From Aminobacter ciceronei (GTDB lineage: Bacteria > Pseudomonadota > Alphaproteobacteria > Rhizobiales > Rhizobiaceae), in the NCBI RefSeq assembly GCF_014138625.1, contig NZ_JACJHY010000009.1, forward strand, positions 1-64,000: DNA of 64,000 nt. Reading direction: 5' to 3'. Below are positions 53,198-62,353 of the stretch, one piece after another; the first letter of the stretch is position 1; the number at the start of each line of letters is the position of its first letter. Made by a program: the position numbers and the translations under genes. The notes beneath the pieces are model-generated. The model had not been told where the DNA came from. It was given only the letters and a program-made list of their open reading frames with translations, and did no database searches.

Positions 53198-54454
53198 ATG
53201 ACCAGTTTTGCCGAAAGGGTTTCGCTGGCAGCCGGGGCAGTCAGGCAGCTGTTTCCCGAGACGCCGCTGCAGGAGAACGACTATCTCTCGCGCAAGACTG
53301 GCGCACGCGTGCTGTTGAAGCGCGAAGACCTTACGCCGGTGCGCTCCTACAAGATCCGCGGCGCGTTGAACTTCTTCCGCAAGACGCTTGCCGCCGGCAA
53401 TGAGGCCGAGCTGTTCGTCTGTGCGTCGGCCGGCAATCACGCCCAGGGTTTTGCCTTCGTGTGCCGGCATTTCGCCAAGCGGGGCGTGGTGTTCATGCCG
53501 GTGACGACGCCACAGCAGAAGATCGACAAGACGCGGCTGTTCGGTGGCGAGTTCGTCGAGATCAAGCTCGTCGGCGACTTCTTCGACGACTGCTATCGCG
53601 CCGCCCTGGAGTTTTGCGAAAGCTCGGGCGGCCACATGGTGCCGCCTTTCGACCACAAGGACATCATCGAAGGCCAGGCGACAGTGGCGCTCGAGATTGC
53701 CGCCCAGATGCCGAATGGGCGTGCACCCGACATGGTGCTGCTGCCGGTCGGCGGCGGCGGATTGTCGGCCGGCGTGACGCGCTATTTCGCCGAGACGGGT
53801 GCTGCACCACGCTTCGTCTTCTGCGAGCCGGCGGGTGCGCCCAGCCTGCGCGACAGCCTCGCCACCGGCAAACGGGTCAAGCTCGCCAAGGTCGACAATT
53901 TCGTCGACGGTGCGGCCGTCGGCGAGCTCGGTCGCGAGCCGCTGCGCCTGCTCAAGGACTTTCCGGCCGACAGCGTCCATCTGGTTCCGGAGAACCGCCT
54001 CTGCGCCACGATGATCGAGATGCTCAATATCGAGGGCGTGGTGCTGGAACCTGCCGGTGCCTTGGCGATCGACACACTCAAGGACTTCTCGAAGAAAGAG
54101 CTCAAGGGCAAGACCGTGGTGGCGGTGGTGTCGGGCGGTAATTTCGACTTCGAGCGCCTGCCCGACGTCAAGGAGCGGGCGCTGCGCTTCGAGGGGTTGA
54201 AGAAATACTTCATCATCCGCTTCCCCCAGCGGCCCGGCGCGCTGCGTGATTTCCTCGAGCTCATGGGCCCGGACGACGACATCACGCGTTTCGAATATCT
54301 CAAGAAGTCGGCACGCAATTTCGGCTCGGTGCTGATCGGCATCGAAACCAAGGACCGGCGCAACTTCGACCTGCTCAAGGCGCGTTTCGATGTCGAGGGC
54401 GTGCAGTACCAGGACATCACCGACAACGAGACGCTGGGCGGCTTCATCATATGA
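53198..54454 (+). CDS. ilvA: threonine ammonia-lyase (threonine dehydratase)
   Basis: A 418-residue PLP enzyme, first step of isoleucine synthesis, which turns threonine into 2-oxobutanoate. The PLP lysine is K52 in SYKIRGALNFFRK; ASAGNHAQGFAFVC and LPVGGGGLSAGVTRYF bind the cofactor phosphate. The C-terminal part (FEGLKKYFIIRFPQRPGALRDFLELMGPDDDITRFEYLKK is read across its segments) is a single ACT-like regulatory domain. It overlaps the DUF1697 gene by four bases (ATGA). Confidence 0.95.
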   Translation: MTSFAERVSLAAGAVRQLFPETPLQENDYLSRKTGARVLLKREDLTPVRSYKIRGALNFFRKTLAAGNEAELFVCASAGNHAQGFAFVCRHFAKRGVVFMPVTTPQQKIDKTRLFGGEFVEIKLVGDFFDDCYRAALEFCESSGGHMVPPFDHKDIIEGQATVALEIAAQMPNGRAPDMVLLPVGGGGLSAGVTRYFAETGAAPRFVFCEPAGAPSLRDSLATGKRVKLAKVDNFVDGAAVGELGREPLRLLKDFPADSVHLVPENRLCATMIEMLNIEGVVLEPAGALAIDTLKDFSKKELKGKTVVAVVSGGNFDFERLPDVKERALRFEGLKKYFIIRFPQRPGALRDFLELMGPDDDITRFEYLKKSARNFGSVLIGIETKDRRNFDLLKARFDVEGVQYQDITDNETLGGFII

Positions 54455-54990
54455 GCGTGTTCGTCGCGCTGTTTTCCGGCATCAATGTCGGCGGCAACCG
54501 CCTCGTCAGGATGGCTGAACTCAGGACATTCTTCGAAGAGCTCGGCTTTGCCGAAGTTGCGACCTACATCCAGAGCGGCAACGTGGTGTTCGGAGCCGAG
54601 GCTTCCGAAGCCGGTCCACTGACCGAGCGTATCGAGGCGGCGTTCGAAAAGCGCTGGGGCTTTCGCTCGCGGATCATGGTGCGCGACCTCGGCTGGCTCG
54701 AGGCGCTGGTGGCAAGCAATCCTTATCCCGAAGTGGCAGATGATCCGACCAGGCTGCATGCGAGCGCGCTGGAGCGTGAGCCGACCGCCGAAGAGATCGC
54801 GCGGCTGGCGGAGCGCTGCACCGGTCCTGAAAGCTTCGCGGTCAAGGGCGACGTTCTCTACCTCCACGCCCCCGATGGTCTCGGCAAGTCAACGTTCGCC
54901 GAGGTGCTGCCGCGCACCCTGAAGGTGCCGGGCACGATGCGCAACTGGCGCACCGTGCTGACCTTGCTCGACATGGCCCGGAAGGCCTGA
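54451..54990 (+). CDS. DUF1697 domain-containing protein
   Basis: A 179-residue protein of the DUF1697 family. The opening FVALFSGINVGGNRLVRMAELRTFFEELGF and then TYIQSGNVVF are the family hallmark (LLRGINVGG...M..L...l...G......YiqSGNvvf). The C-terminus (LKVPGTMRNWRTVLTLLDMA) is also typical (TxRNWxTvxKL). Function unknown. Its ATG overlaps the ilvA stop, so they are cotranscribed. Confidence 0.93.
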   Translation: MSVFVALFSGINVGGNRLVRMAELRTFFEELGFAEVATYIQSGNVVFGAEASEAGPLTERIEAAFEKRWGFRSRIMVRDLGWLEALVASNPYPEVADDPTRLHASALEREPTAEEIARLAERCTGPESFAVKGDVLYLHAPDGLGKSTFAEVLPRTLKVPGTMRNWRTVLTLLDMARKA

Positions 54991-55041
54991 GCCTCCCCGG
55001 CGTGTGCCGTCGAAACCGGTCCCGGTTTCGGGCTGGCGCTG

Positions 55042-55482
55042 TTACCAGCTGCCGATATTGGGCATCGACAGCCAGGGTTCCGCCGGGGCCTGGCGCTCAC
55101 CCTTCTGCAGCAGTTCGATCGAGATGCCGTCGGGCGACTTGATGAAGGCCATGTTGCCGTCGCGGGGCGGGCGATTGATGGTGACACCCTTGTTCATCAG
55201 GTCTTGGCAGGTGGCGTAGATGTCGTCGACCTCATAAGCGAGGTGGCCGAAATTGCGGCCGCCCTGATAGTCTTCCGTGTCCCAGTTGAAAGTCAGTTCG
55301 AGCAGCGGCGTCTGGCGCTCGCTGCCGGCGCCGACGTCTTCGTCGGCGGCGAGGAAGATCAGCGTGTAGCGACCCTTTTCGTTGGTGGAGCGACGGATCT
55401 CCTTCATGCCGAACTTGTTGCAGTAGAAGTCCAGTGAGGCGTCGACGTCTTTGACGCGGACCATGGTGTGCAGATAGCGCAT
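55042..55482 (-). CDS. gloA: lactoylglutathione lyase (glyoxalase I)
   Basis: A 146-residue metalloenzyme that turns the hemithioacetal of methylglyoxal and glutathione into lactoylglutathione. It has two glyoxalase (VOC) halves: [23 protein letters not shown] with its metal-binding His, [10 protein letters not shown] (Glu), [10 protein letters not shown] (His) and [11 protein letters not shown] (Glu). AAGGAA lies before the ATG at 55482, preferred over 55542. Cytosolic. Confidence 0.95.
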   Translation of the reverse strand: MRYLHTMVRVKDVDASLDFYCNKFGMKEIRRSTNEKGRYTLIFLAADEDVGAGSERQTPLLELTFNWDTEDYQGGRNFGHLAYEVDDIYATCQDLMNKGVTINRPPRDGNMAFIKSPDGISIELLQKGERQAPAEPWLSMPNIGSW

Positions 55483-55701
55483 CGCTGTTCCTTGGGTTGG
55501 GGTTCGGGGCGATACATAGGGCGGGGCCCGCACGCTCGGCAACCATGGCCGTGCGTTTTCTGCGGAACTGGCGCGAAGCTTGTGGCTATCCGGGGGGCAA
55601 GTCGAAAAATGGCCGGTCGGCCCTTGCGTAAGACCAAAACGGAAGTGTTAATCTTATCTCAAGAATCAGTAATGGCGTTTGCAAGGAAAGGGGGCGTTCT
55701 G

Positions 55702-56298
55702 ATGGGGGAAAAGGCCTCTCTCGTGGTGCAGAACGGCACTGGCCGTGACGCTTTCGAGCTCGACGACAGCCACGACGGTGTCGGTCTGGTCGAGCTTTCG
55801 GGCGCCATCAAATGGTTTGACGTGGCCAAGGGCTACGGCTTCATTCTTCCCGACAACGGAATTGGCAGCGACGTGCTGCTGCATGTCACCTGCCTGCGCC
55901 GCGACGGCTTCCAGACGGCGCTCGAAGGCGCCCGCGTCGTTTGCCTGGTCAAGCAGGGCGACCGCGGCCTGCAGGCCTTCCGCGTGCTCTCCATCGACAA
56001 TTCGACCGCAGTGCACCCCGCCGAAATGCAGGAACAGCGCACTCATGTCTCGGTCACGCCGGAAAGCGGGCTCGAGCGCGCGCTGGTCAAGTGGTTCAAC
56101 CGTACCAAGGGTTTTGGCTTCCTGACGCGCGGTGAAGGCACCGAGGACATCTTCGTCCACATGGAAACGCTGCGTCGCTTTGGCGTCACCGAGCTTCGGC
56201 CGGGGCAGGTGGTGCTGGTTCGTTTCGGCAAGGGCGACAAAGGCCTTATGGCTGCCGAAATTCACCCCGATCTAGGGACCTTGCCGGTTTCGCACTAG
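55702..56298 (+). CDS. cold-shock protein with two cold-shock domains
   Basis: A 198-residue nucleic-acid-binding protein. The first domain has [20 protein letters not shown] and [13 protein letters not shown], the second [20 protein letters not shown] and [13 protein letters not shown], joined by about 40 residues. KWFN...GFGF (RNP1) and FVH (RNP2) are the RNA-binding motifs. The ATG at 55702 has GGAAAGGGGG nine bases upstream; 55672 is an alternative. Two-domain proteins of this kind are usual in rhizobia. Confidence 0.95.
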   Translation: MGEKASLVVQNGTGRDAFELDDSHDGVGLVELSGAIKWFDVAKGYGFILPDNGIGSDVLLHVTCLRRDGFQTALEGARVVCLVKQGDRGLQAFRVLSIDNSTAVHPAEMQEQRTHVSVTPESGLERALVKWFNRTKGFGFLTRGEGTEDIFVHMETLRRFGVTELRPGQVVLVRFGKGDKGLMAAEIHPDLGTLPVSH

Positions 56299-56436
56299 GT
56301 TTCAGGTGAAGCCGGCCTGCAAATGGCGGCTTTCTGCGCTTCCGGCGCTTACGGACCTGAATGTCAGCTCTGCTCCGGTTCTCGAAATCCACCATTTTCG
56401 GATCGGCCTGACCAGAAACGCGAACGCGCCCCGAAG

Positions 56437-56964
56437 ATGGATTTAATGATCACACGCAAATCGCTGCTGGCCGGAGCCCTCGGCGCTGCATTGTTTGCGG
56501 CGCCGGCCTTTGTCGTTTCATTGGTTGCCACCGGGGCCAGCATTGCCCAGGAGGCGATGAAGCTGCCGGTCGATGCCGAGCCACTGATCGCTGCCACCGC
56601 CAAGGGCGACGTGCCGTTCCGTATCGAGATTGCCGACGAGCCGGGCGAACGCTCGATGGGACTGATGTTCCGCAAGGACCTTGCCGACGACCAGGGCATG
56701 CTGTTCGTGTTCGAGCAGACCCAGCCGGTCGGCTTCTGGATGAAGAACACGCCATTGCCGCTTGACCTGGTCTTTGTCGGTCCCGACGGCAAGGTGCTCG
56801 ACGTCCTGCCGGGCACGCCATTTTCGGAAGCGGTCATTGCACCCGACGAGCCGGCGCGCTTCGTGCTCGAACTCAAGGCCGGCACGGCAGCCAGGTCAGG
56901 CATTGCCGACGGCGTCAGGCTCAGGCATCGCGCAATCACGGCTGCCGCCGGCAATCCGGGCTGA
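56437..56964 (+). CDS. exported DUF192 protein
   Basis: A 175-residue exported protein of the DUF192 family. A signal peptide (SLLAGALGAALFAAPAFVVS) precedes the family core: RIEIADEPGERSMGLMFRKDL, GMLFVFEQTQPVGFWMKNTPLPLDLVF and AIAPDEP-like AVIAPDEPARFVLEL. Function unknown. ATG 56437 and 56446 are both possible. Confidence 0.92.
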   Translation: MDLMITRKSLLAGALGAALFAAPAFVVSLVATGASIAQEAMKLPVDAEPLIAATAKGDVPFRIEIADEPGERSMGLMFRKDLADDQGMLFVFEQTQPVGFWMKNTPLPLDLVFVGPDGKVLDVLPGTPFSEAVIAPDEPARFVLELKAGTAARSGIADGVRLRHRAITAAAGNPG

Positions 56965-56999
56965 CGCCAGACCTGGGCCAAAGACCATTCGGAGCAACG

Positions 57000-57776
57000 A
57001 TGGCTATCGATCATTTTTCCCATGAAGGTTTCGACCTGGCGTTTCTCGACCTGCCGCCGGCGGGCGCCGGCAGCGGCGAGCCGGTGCTGATGATCCATGG
57101 CTTTGCCTCCAGCCACTTCGTGAACTGGGTGTCGCCGGGCTGGTTCAAGACGCTGACCGAAGCCGGATACCGCGCCATCGCCTTCGATCATCGCGGCCAT
57201 GGCGGCTCGACCAAGAGTTACAACGAGGCCGACTACACGCCGAGCAGGATGGCCAGCGATGCGGTGGCCCTGCTCGACCATCTCGGCATCGAGCGTGCCC
57301 ATGTCATGGGCTATTCGATGGGCGCGCGCGTCTCGGCGTTCATGGCGCTGGAGGCGCCCGACCGGGTGGCGACGCTGGTGTTCGGCGGGCTCGGCATCGG
57401 CATGGTCGACGGTGTCGGCGACTGGGACCCGATCGCCGCCGCACTGCTGGCCGAGGACCCTGCTGCGATCACACAGCCGCGGGCCAGGATGTTCCGCGCC
57501 TTCGCCGACCAGACGCGCAGCGACAAAAAGGCACTTGCCGCCTGCATTTCGACCTCACGCGAACTGGTGACCGACAACGACATCAGGCGGATCATGCAGC
57601 CGACCTTGGTCGCCGTCGGCACCAAGGACGATATCGCCGGCTCTCCCGAGGAACTGGCACGCCTGATGCCGCATGGCGAAAGCTTCGATATCGAAGGCCG
57701 CGACCACATGTTGGCCGTCGGCGACAAGACGTTCAAGAAGCGCGTTCTGGAGTTTTATGCCGAGCACCCGCTCTGA
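57000..57776 (+). CDS. alpha/beta hydrolase
   Basis: A 258-residue cytosolic serine hydrolase. LMIHGFASSHFVNWVSPGW (oxyanion), FDHRGHGGSTK, MGYSMGARVSAFMAL (nucleophile Ser), VGTKDDIAGSPEEL (Asp) and GRDHMLAVGDK (His) form the triad in order. Its stop lies four bases from the convergent HD hydrolase stop. The substrate is unknown. Confidence 0.92.
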   Translation: MAIDHFSHEGFDLAFLDLPPAGAGSGEPVLMIHGFASSHFVNWVSPGWFKTLTEAGYRAIAFDHRGHGGSTKSYNEADYTPSRMASDAVALLDHLGIERAHVMGYSMGARVSAFMALEAPDRVATLVFGGLGIGMVDGVGDWDPIAAALLAEDPAAITQPRARMFRAFADQTRSDKKALAACISTSRELVTDNDIRRIMQPTLVAVGTKDDIAGSPEELARLMPHGESFDIEGRDHMLAVGDKTFKKRVLEFYAEHPL

Positions 57777-57779
57777 GCG

Positions 57780-58370
57780 TCAGCCGCCCAGTCTTGTCAG
57801 CGAGCGCTCCATGTTGGCTCGTGCTTCGGCTTCGAACCGCGTCACGAAGATGTCGGTATGGAAAATACGAGGCCGCGCCAGGAAATTGCGCAGCACCGCA
57901 CCGCGACCGGCGCACCAGTCGGTGTCGCTGACCCAGTCATATTCGCGCCTGACGGCGTCTTCATAGGCGTCGAAGATGTCAGCCGGGGCACCGAGGATCG
58001 ACAGATCCATGTCGAGCAAAAGGGCTGCGTCGACCTTGGCTGCCGCATCTTCGAAGGCAGGCACCTCGTGGCTGGCGGTGGCCTCGATCATCCTGACGAT
58101 GCCGGCGAGGCGAGCGGCGTCGACCCGCCCATTGAGCCTGTCGGCGGCCAGCGCTGCACTTTGCGCCTCATTGTCCTTGGCGCGGCTGTCATAGATCGCG
58201 TCATGGAACCAGATCGCCGCCTCGACCGCCTCGGCATCGGCGAACTGGGCGCGGTACTCCGTCAGCAGCCCCAGCAAAGCCTCGATGTGGCGGATGCCGT
58301 GGTAATGGCGGTCGTCGGCCTGATAGAGGGCGGTCAGTTCCGCCTTGGTGGCGTCGTCGATCAAAGACAT
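57780..58370 (-). CDS. HD-domain metal-dependent phosphohydrolase
   Basis: A 196-residue protein with an HD-type metal site: YHGIRHIEALL (His), IWFHDAIYD (HD) and LLLDMDLSILG with the later Asp. It is the predicted metal-dependent HD hydrolase group found next to enoyl-CoA hydratases. AAGGGGCGG precedes the ATG at 58370, one base after the upstream gene's stop, so the two form an operon. Substrate unknown. Confidence 0.9.
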   Translation of the reverse strand: MSLIDDATKAELTALYQADDRHYHGIRHIEALLGLLTEYRAQFADAEAVEAAIWFHDAIYDSRAKDNEAQSAALAADRLNGRVDAARLAGIVRMIEATASHEVPAFEDAAAKVDAALLLDMDLSILGAPADIFDAYEDAVRREYDWVSDTDWCAGRGAVLRNFLARPRIFHTDIFVTRFEAEARANMERSLTRLGG

Positions 58371-58371
58371 G

Positions 58372-59154
58372 TCACCGCCCCTTGAACACGGGTGTGCGCC
58401 GGCCGGCAAAGGCGGCGCGGCCCTCGGCATAGTCGTCACTGAGAAAGGTGGCGTCGCCGGCGGCCCGGGCAAGGGCTGTGTCGCCTGCGTCACGGCTCAA
58501 CACCGCGCGGATTGCCGCCTTGGAGGCGCGCACCGACAGGGGCGCATTCTCGGCAATTGTCCTGCTGATCTCGCCGACGCGGGCATCGAAACGCTCGGGG
58601 TCGACGGTTTCGAGCAGGAACCCTGCAGAGAGGGCTGCCTGCGCATCGATGCGGCCGGCGGTGTAGGTGAGATATCTCGCCATCTGCGGTCCGGCGGCCC
58701 AGACGATGTCGCCCATCGCGTCCTGCGGGTAGGCGAGGCCAAGGCGTGCCGCGGGCACGGCAAACAGGGCGTCCGGCGTGGCGATGCGCAGGTCGCAGGC
58801 CGCCGCCAGGCCGAAGCCGCCGCCGAAGCAGATGCCGCGGATCGCCGCGATGACGGGAATGGCGCTGTTGCGCAGGGCGGCGAAGGCCGCCGAATTTGTC
58901 GCCTCATAGGCGCGTGCACTGTCGGCATCGCCGCGCAATGTATCGAATTCGGAGATGTCGGCGCCGGCGGAAAAGTCCTGGCCCGCGCCGCTGAGGACGA
59001 TGACACGGATGTCGGGATTGGACGACAACAGGAGGACATGACGGGCCAGGTCGACCCACATCGCCTGGGTGACGGCGTTCTTGCGCGACGGGCGGTTGAT
59101 GACGATCGTGGCAACGCCACCGGCCGTCATGACCAGCAAGGGTTCAGTTTCCAT
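58372..59154 (-). CDS. enoyl-CoA hydratase/isomerase family protein
   Basis: A 260-residue crotonase-fold enzyme acting on acyl-CoA. VIVLSGAGQDFSAGADISEF holds the first oxyanion-hole block, and GICFGGGFGLAAACDLRIATPDALFAVPAARLGLAYP the second, with the characteristic catalytic region. The exact substrate is not clear. It is followed directly by the HD-domain gene (one-base gap). No other fatty-acid gene is adjacent. Confidence 0.93.
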   Translation of the reverse strand: METEPLLVMTAGGVATIVINRPSRKNAVTQAMWVDLARHVLLLSSNPDIRVIVLSGAGQDFSAGADISEFDTLRGDADSARAYEATNSAAFAALRNSAIPVIAAIRGICFGGGFGLAAACDLRIATPDALFAVPAARLGLAYPQDAMGDIVWAAGPQMARYLTYTAGRIDAQAALSAGFLLETVDPERFDARVGEISRTIAENAPLSVRASKAAIRAVLSRDAGDTALARAAGDATFLSDDYAEGRAAFAGRRTPVFKGR

Positions 59155-59284
59155 GGCGCCTTGAATATCCGCGAACCAAATCCACTTGATCGAGCACTAA
59201 GGAAAATTGAGTTCAATCGTGCTAGCATCTGGCTTATATGTCCCGCGCGGGAATGCACAAGCCGGCAGTGAACGGAGACCGTCG

Positions 59285-60133
59285 ATGAACACCATATCCG
59301 CAGCGCGCCCAAGCTCGGTGAAGCCGGTCGATCCGATCTGGCGATCGGTGCGTGACGAAGCGACCGATGCGGTTGCGGGCGACCCGCTGCTGGCGGCATT
59401 TCTTTATGCCACGATCCTGAACCAGGACACGCTCGAGGAAGCGGTGATCCACCGTCTGGCCGAGCGCCTGGCGCATCAGGATCTCGGCGCCGACCTGATC
59501 CGCCAGACCTTCTATGCCATGCTGGAAGATCGGCCGGAGTGGAGCGACACGGTGCGCACCGACATCCAGGCCTATTACGATCGCGATCCCGCCTGCGACC
59601 GCTATCTGATGCCCGTGCTCTACTTCAAGGGCTTCCACGCCATCCAGACGCATCGCCTGGCGCACTGGCTGTGGAACCGCGGCCGCAAGGATTTCGCGCT
59701 CTATCTGCAGAGCCGCTCGTCCTCGGTGTTCCAGACCGACATCAACCCGGCCGCGCGCATGGGCAAGGGCATCTTCATCGATCATGCCACCGGTCTCGTC
59801 GTCGGTGAAACCGCCGTCGTCGAGGACGACGTCTCGATCCTGCATGGCGTGACGCTGGGCGGCACCGGCAAGGCCGGGGGCGACCGCCACCCCAAGATTC
59901 GCTACGGCGTGCTGATCGGCGCCGGCGCCAAGATCCTCGGCAACATCGAGGTCGGCCACTGCTCCAAGATCGCCGCGGGTTCGGTGGTGCTGTCGCCGGT
60001 GCCGCACAACAAGACGGTGGCAGGTGTTCCGGCGCGCGTCGTCGGCGAAACCGGCTGCGACCGACCGTCGAGCCAGATGGACCAGCTGCTGCCGTCGCAG
60101 ACCATGGATCACGTCGTCAGCTTCGATATCTGA
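59285..60133 (+). CDS. cysE: serine O-acetyltransferase
   Basis: A 282-residue enzyme of cysteine synthesis, transferring acetyl from acetyl-CoA to serine. The N-terminal helical domain (PIWRSVRDEATDAVAGDPLLAAFL) is followed by left-handed beta-helix hexapeptides: GKGIFIDHATGLVVGETAVVEDDV, GGDRHPKIRYGVLIGAGAKILGNIEVG. FHAIQTHRLAHWLW and DHATG contain the catalytic Asp/His. The ATG at 59285 has GGAG upstream and gives the family length. Confidence 0.96.
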   Translation: MNTISAARPSSVKPVDPIWRSVRDEATDAVAGDPLLAAFLYATILNQDTLEEAVIHRLAERLAHQDLGADLIRQTFYAMLEDRPEWSDTVRTDIQAYYDRDPACDRYLMPVLYFKGFHAIQTHRLAHWLWNRGRKDFALYLQSRSSSVFQTDINPAARMGKGIFIDHATGLVVGETAVVEDDVSILHGVTLGGTGKAGGDRHPKIRYGVLIGAGAKILGNIEVGHCSKIAAGSVVLSPVPHNKTVAGVPARVVGETGCDRPSSQMDQLLPSQTMDHVVSFDI

Positions 60134-60260
60134 GATTGCGTGCCGGCGCCCGTGACGGGCGCTGGCGCGATTTGCGCGGGGGTAAGCCAAGCCTTGCCTT
60201 TACAGCGCCATGGTTGGCGTGTCAGAAGCGCGTCTCTTAACGACAAGCCGGAGAAGCCAG

Positions 60261-60464
60261 TTGAAGCCGGAAGAAATCCGAAAACTCGACGCCTATTTCA
60301 AGCGTCAGTTCCAGAACCCCAACCTTCAGGTCAAGGCACGTCCGCGCAAGGACGACTCGGCTGAGGTCTATATCGGCGACGAATTCCTCGGCATCGTTTT
60401 CAAGGACGAGGACGACGGCGACTACAATTTCTCGATGGCGATCCTCGACGTCGATCTGGGCTGA
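60261..60464 (+). CDS. DUF3126 family protein
   Basis: A 67-residue conserved alphaproteobacterial protein. EEIRKLDAYFKRQFQNP and AEVYIGDEFLGIVFKDEDDGD are the family pattern (L..yLk..F.n..i.v..rp.k.dSaEVyigdEFiGv...DedeGd.sy.f.maILd.Dl). The start is TTG at 60261, with GGAG just upstream; an ATG at 60210 would add unlike residues. Function unknown. Confidence 0.9.
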   Translation: MKPEEIRKLDAYFKRQFQNPNLQVKARPRKDDSAEVYIGDEFLGIVFKDEDDGDYNFSMAILDVDLG

Positions 60465-60509
60465 CCAATCGCTCGGCCCCTGCGCCGCGCGGCGACGTTC
60501 GCGCGGCAG

Positions 60510-61235
60510 CTACTTCACGTGCAGCATGGCATTCGCCTTGGCGATCACCGCCCGGTCCAGCGCACGCCACTCTCCCAGAAGCTCCCTCGGAAATCTGTAG
60601 GTCAGGCTCAGATCCTTGCCGACGAAGACGTCGCGCTCGCAAGGCGCGAGCGATTCCTCAGCCTCCGTGCCGCTGAGGCAGCGAGCGACGAAGGGTGGTT
60701 CGCCGTTGCGCGCGGCAACCGCAAGCACCTCGTTGAGATAGCCTGAGTTCTCGGTGAAGCCGAACAGCGTCATGCCTTCGGGGCCCGGTACGCCCGGCTT
60801 GACGGTCAGTTCGCTGTAGATTGGCGCAAGACGGCCGCTCATGTCGCGGGTCATCATGCGCGGTTCTAGGCTGAGAAAGACGATGCGCTTGTGGCCGTCG
60901 AGATTGTTGAATGCCGGCCGTGCCGCCTCGCTGTAGCCGTCCATTTCGGGCCAGCGCAGATAGAGATCGAGGCGCCCGGCAATGCCGTCGCGGCGGGCCT
61001 TCTCGAAGCGGATCATGTTGGCGGGGGCTGAAATGACGTCGTTGCCGATGACGATTTCGCGCGGTGCGACCTCATCTGTGTAGCCGGCCATGGCGATGGT
61101 CTGGCCGAACCAGCGGCCGCCCAGACTGATCGCCACCGAAAGTATGGCGAGCACGGCAAAGCCGTAGAAGACCTTCATCATCAGCGCCGAATCGACGACG
61201 TCGAAACCGGAATTGTCGGCCGTCTCTTGCTTCAT
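60510..61235 (-). CDS. membrane-anchored hypothetical protein
   Basis: A 241-residue protein of a conserved rhizobial family of unknown function. One N-terminal transmembrane segment (VFYGFAVLAILSVAISLGG) would anchor a periplasmic domain: REIVIGNDVISAPANMIRFEKARRDGI, LDLYLRWPEMDGY, IVFLSLEPRMMTRDMS and two Cys late in the chain (ARCLSG, APCERDVF). The gene is convergent with DUF3126. No function proposed. Confidence 0.8.
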   Translation of the reverse strand: MKQETADNSGFDVVDSALMMKVFYGFAVLAILSVAISLGGRWFGQTIAMAGYTDEVAPREIVIGNDVISAPANMIRFEKARRDGIAGRLDLYLRWPEMDGYSEAARPAFNNLDGHKRIVFLSLEPRMMTRDMSGRLAPIYSELTVKPGVPGPEGMTLFGFTENSGYLNEVLAVAARNGEPPFVARCLSGTEAEESLAPCERDVFVGKDLSLTYRFPRELLGEWRALDRAVIAKANAMLHVK

Positions 61236-61443
61236 CTGATGTCTCCAGAGCGGCCACGGCTGGCATTTGCCTTCGCGTCATGCGCCTTGCCGGGCCGGTA
61301 ACCCCAGCTCCCGTTCGTTCGGGAGCCCGATATCTGTTCGACATTGCGTGCGCATGGTTAATGGCGCGTTAAGGCTGTGTTGCACGCTTGCCTTGTGGCG
61401 ATGCGCTCCATAGGTTGCGCGCGCCAAAGAAAAGGAATTGACG

Positions 61444-61977
61444 ATGCCGCTTTACGCAATCGACGGGGTCGAGCCGCAGTTCGAGGACCGCGCCACCAGC
61501 TGGATCGCGCCCGATGCGGCGGTGGTTGGCGATGTCAGGATCGGGCGCGACGTCGGCATCTGGTTCGGGACAGCCATCCGCGGCGACCGCGAGCCGATCA
61601 CCATCGGCGCCCGCAGCAATGTCCAGGAACATACGGTAATGCACACCGATCCGGGCTTTCCGCTCACAATCGGCGAGGGCTGCACCATCGGCCACAGGGC
61701 TATCCTGCATGGCTGCACGGTCGGCGACAATTCGCTGATCGGCATGGGCGCGATCGTGCTCAATGGCGCCAGGATCGGCAGGAACTGCCTTGTCGGTGCC
61801 GGTGCACTGGTGACAGAAGGCAAGGAATTTCCCGACAATTCGCTGATTGTCGGCTCCCCCGCCAAGGTGATCCGCACACTCGATGACGCAGCCGCCGACC
61901 GGCTGCGCAAGTCCGCGGACGATTACGTCGCCAACCAGCGCCGGTTTTCCGGCGGGCTGAAGAAGCGCGAGGACTAG
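61444..61977 (+). CDS. gamma-class carbonic anhydrase-like protein
   Basis: A 177-residue left-handed beta-helix protein of the gamma-carbonic anhydrase/CaiE family. Hexapeptide repeats are seen throughout (IAPDAAVVGDVRIGRDVGIWFGTAIRGD, then IGARSNVQEHTVMHTD, then IGHRAILHGCTVGDNSLIG). HTD, IGH and LHG carry the likely metal-binding His. Catalytic activity cannot be confirmed. The ATG at 61444 has AAGGAA upstream. Confidence 0.92.
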   Translation: MPLYAIDGVEPQFEDRATSWIAPDAAVVGDVRIGRDVGIWFGTAIRGDREPITIGARSNVQEHTVMHTDPGFPLTIGEGCTIGHRAILHGCTVGDNSLIGMGAIVLNGARIGRNCLVGAGALVTEGKEFPDNSLIVGSPAKVIRTLDDAAADRLRKSADDYVANQRRFSGGLKKRED

Positions 61978-62353
61978 GCGAGACGGCCGACTCGCGAAGG
62001 CTGCGCCGCGCGGCGCAGCGACGCCAGGCTTCTGAACACAGCCGCTGCGTTTCGGCATTTTCGCAGCCAGGGAAACTCATCCCCGCGACCGCGGGCTTAT
62101 CTTGAGCCTGACCACCTTGCCCGGCGGCATTTCGTTTGCACCCTGGCTTGCCTGAAAAGGCGGAGCCGGCCCGGGGATGGGCCGGCTCCTAGACCCGGTC
62201 GTTGGGGACGGGGAGGGTGGGGACGCGACCGGGTTTTCTCACCAGCGCATGCCCCCGAAAACCGGGGCCGATTTTCGGAATGCCATGCACCGATTCATAG
62301 GGCTGCAGCTGCCTTGGCGCGCCTCTCATAGGGCGCGCCCGGGGCTGCTGCGC
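61978..62353. other. intergenic region containing one palindromic repeat
   Basis: About 375 bases with no gene on either strand. It contains the repeat at 62247-62288 and GC-rich short inverted segments near 62000 that could be part of transcription termination for the carbonic anhydrase gene. Confidence 0.5.
62247..62288. repeat. GCAT-flanked palindromic repeat (rhizobial type)
   Basis: Outer arms GCATG/CATGC and inner CCGAAAA/TTTTCGG with a central ACCGGGGCCGAT-like loop. It resembles the copy at 33417-33460. Such dispersed palindromes occur in many rhizobial genomes. Confidence 0.65.

Noticed and set aside
53045-53980. Upstream 310-residue extension of the trkH frame
   Set aside because: It lies antisense to ilvA and does not look like a membrane protein. 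The TrkH family length fits the GTG at 53044.
58345-59271. Plus-strand frame opposite the enoyl-CoA hydratase gene
   Set aside because: Opposite a well-supported crotonase gene; low-complexity Gly/Ala/Arg shadow composition.
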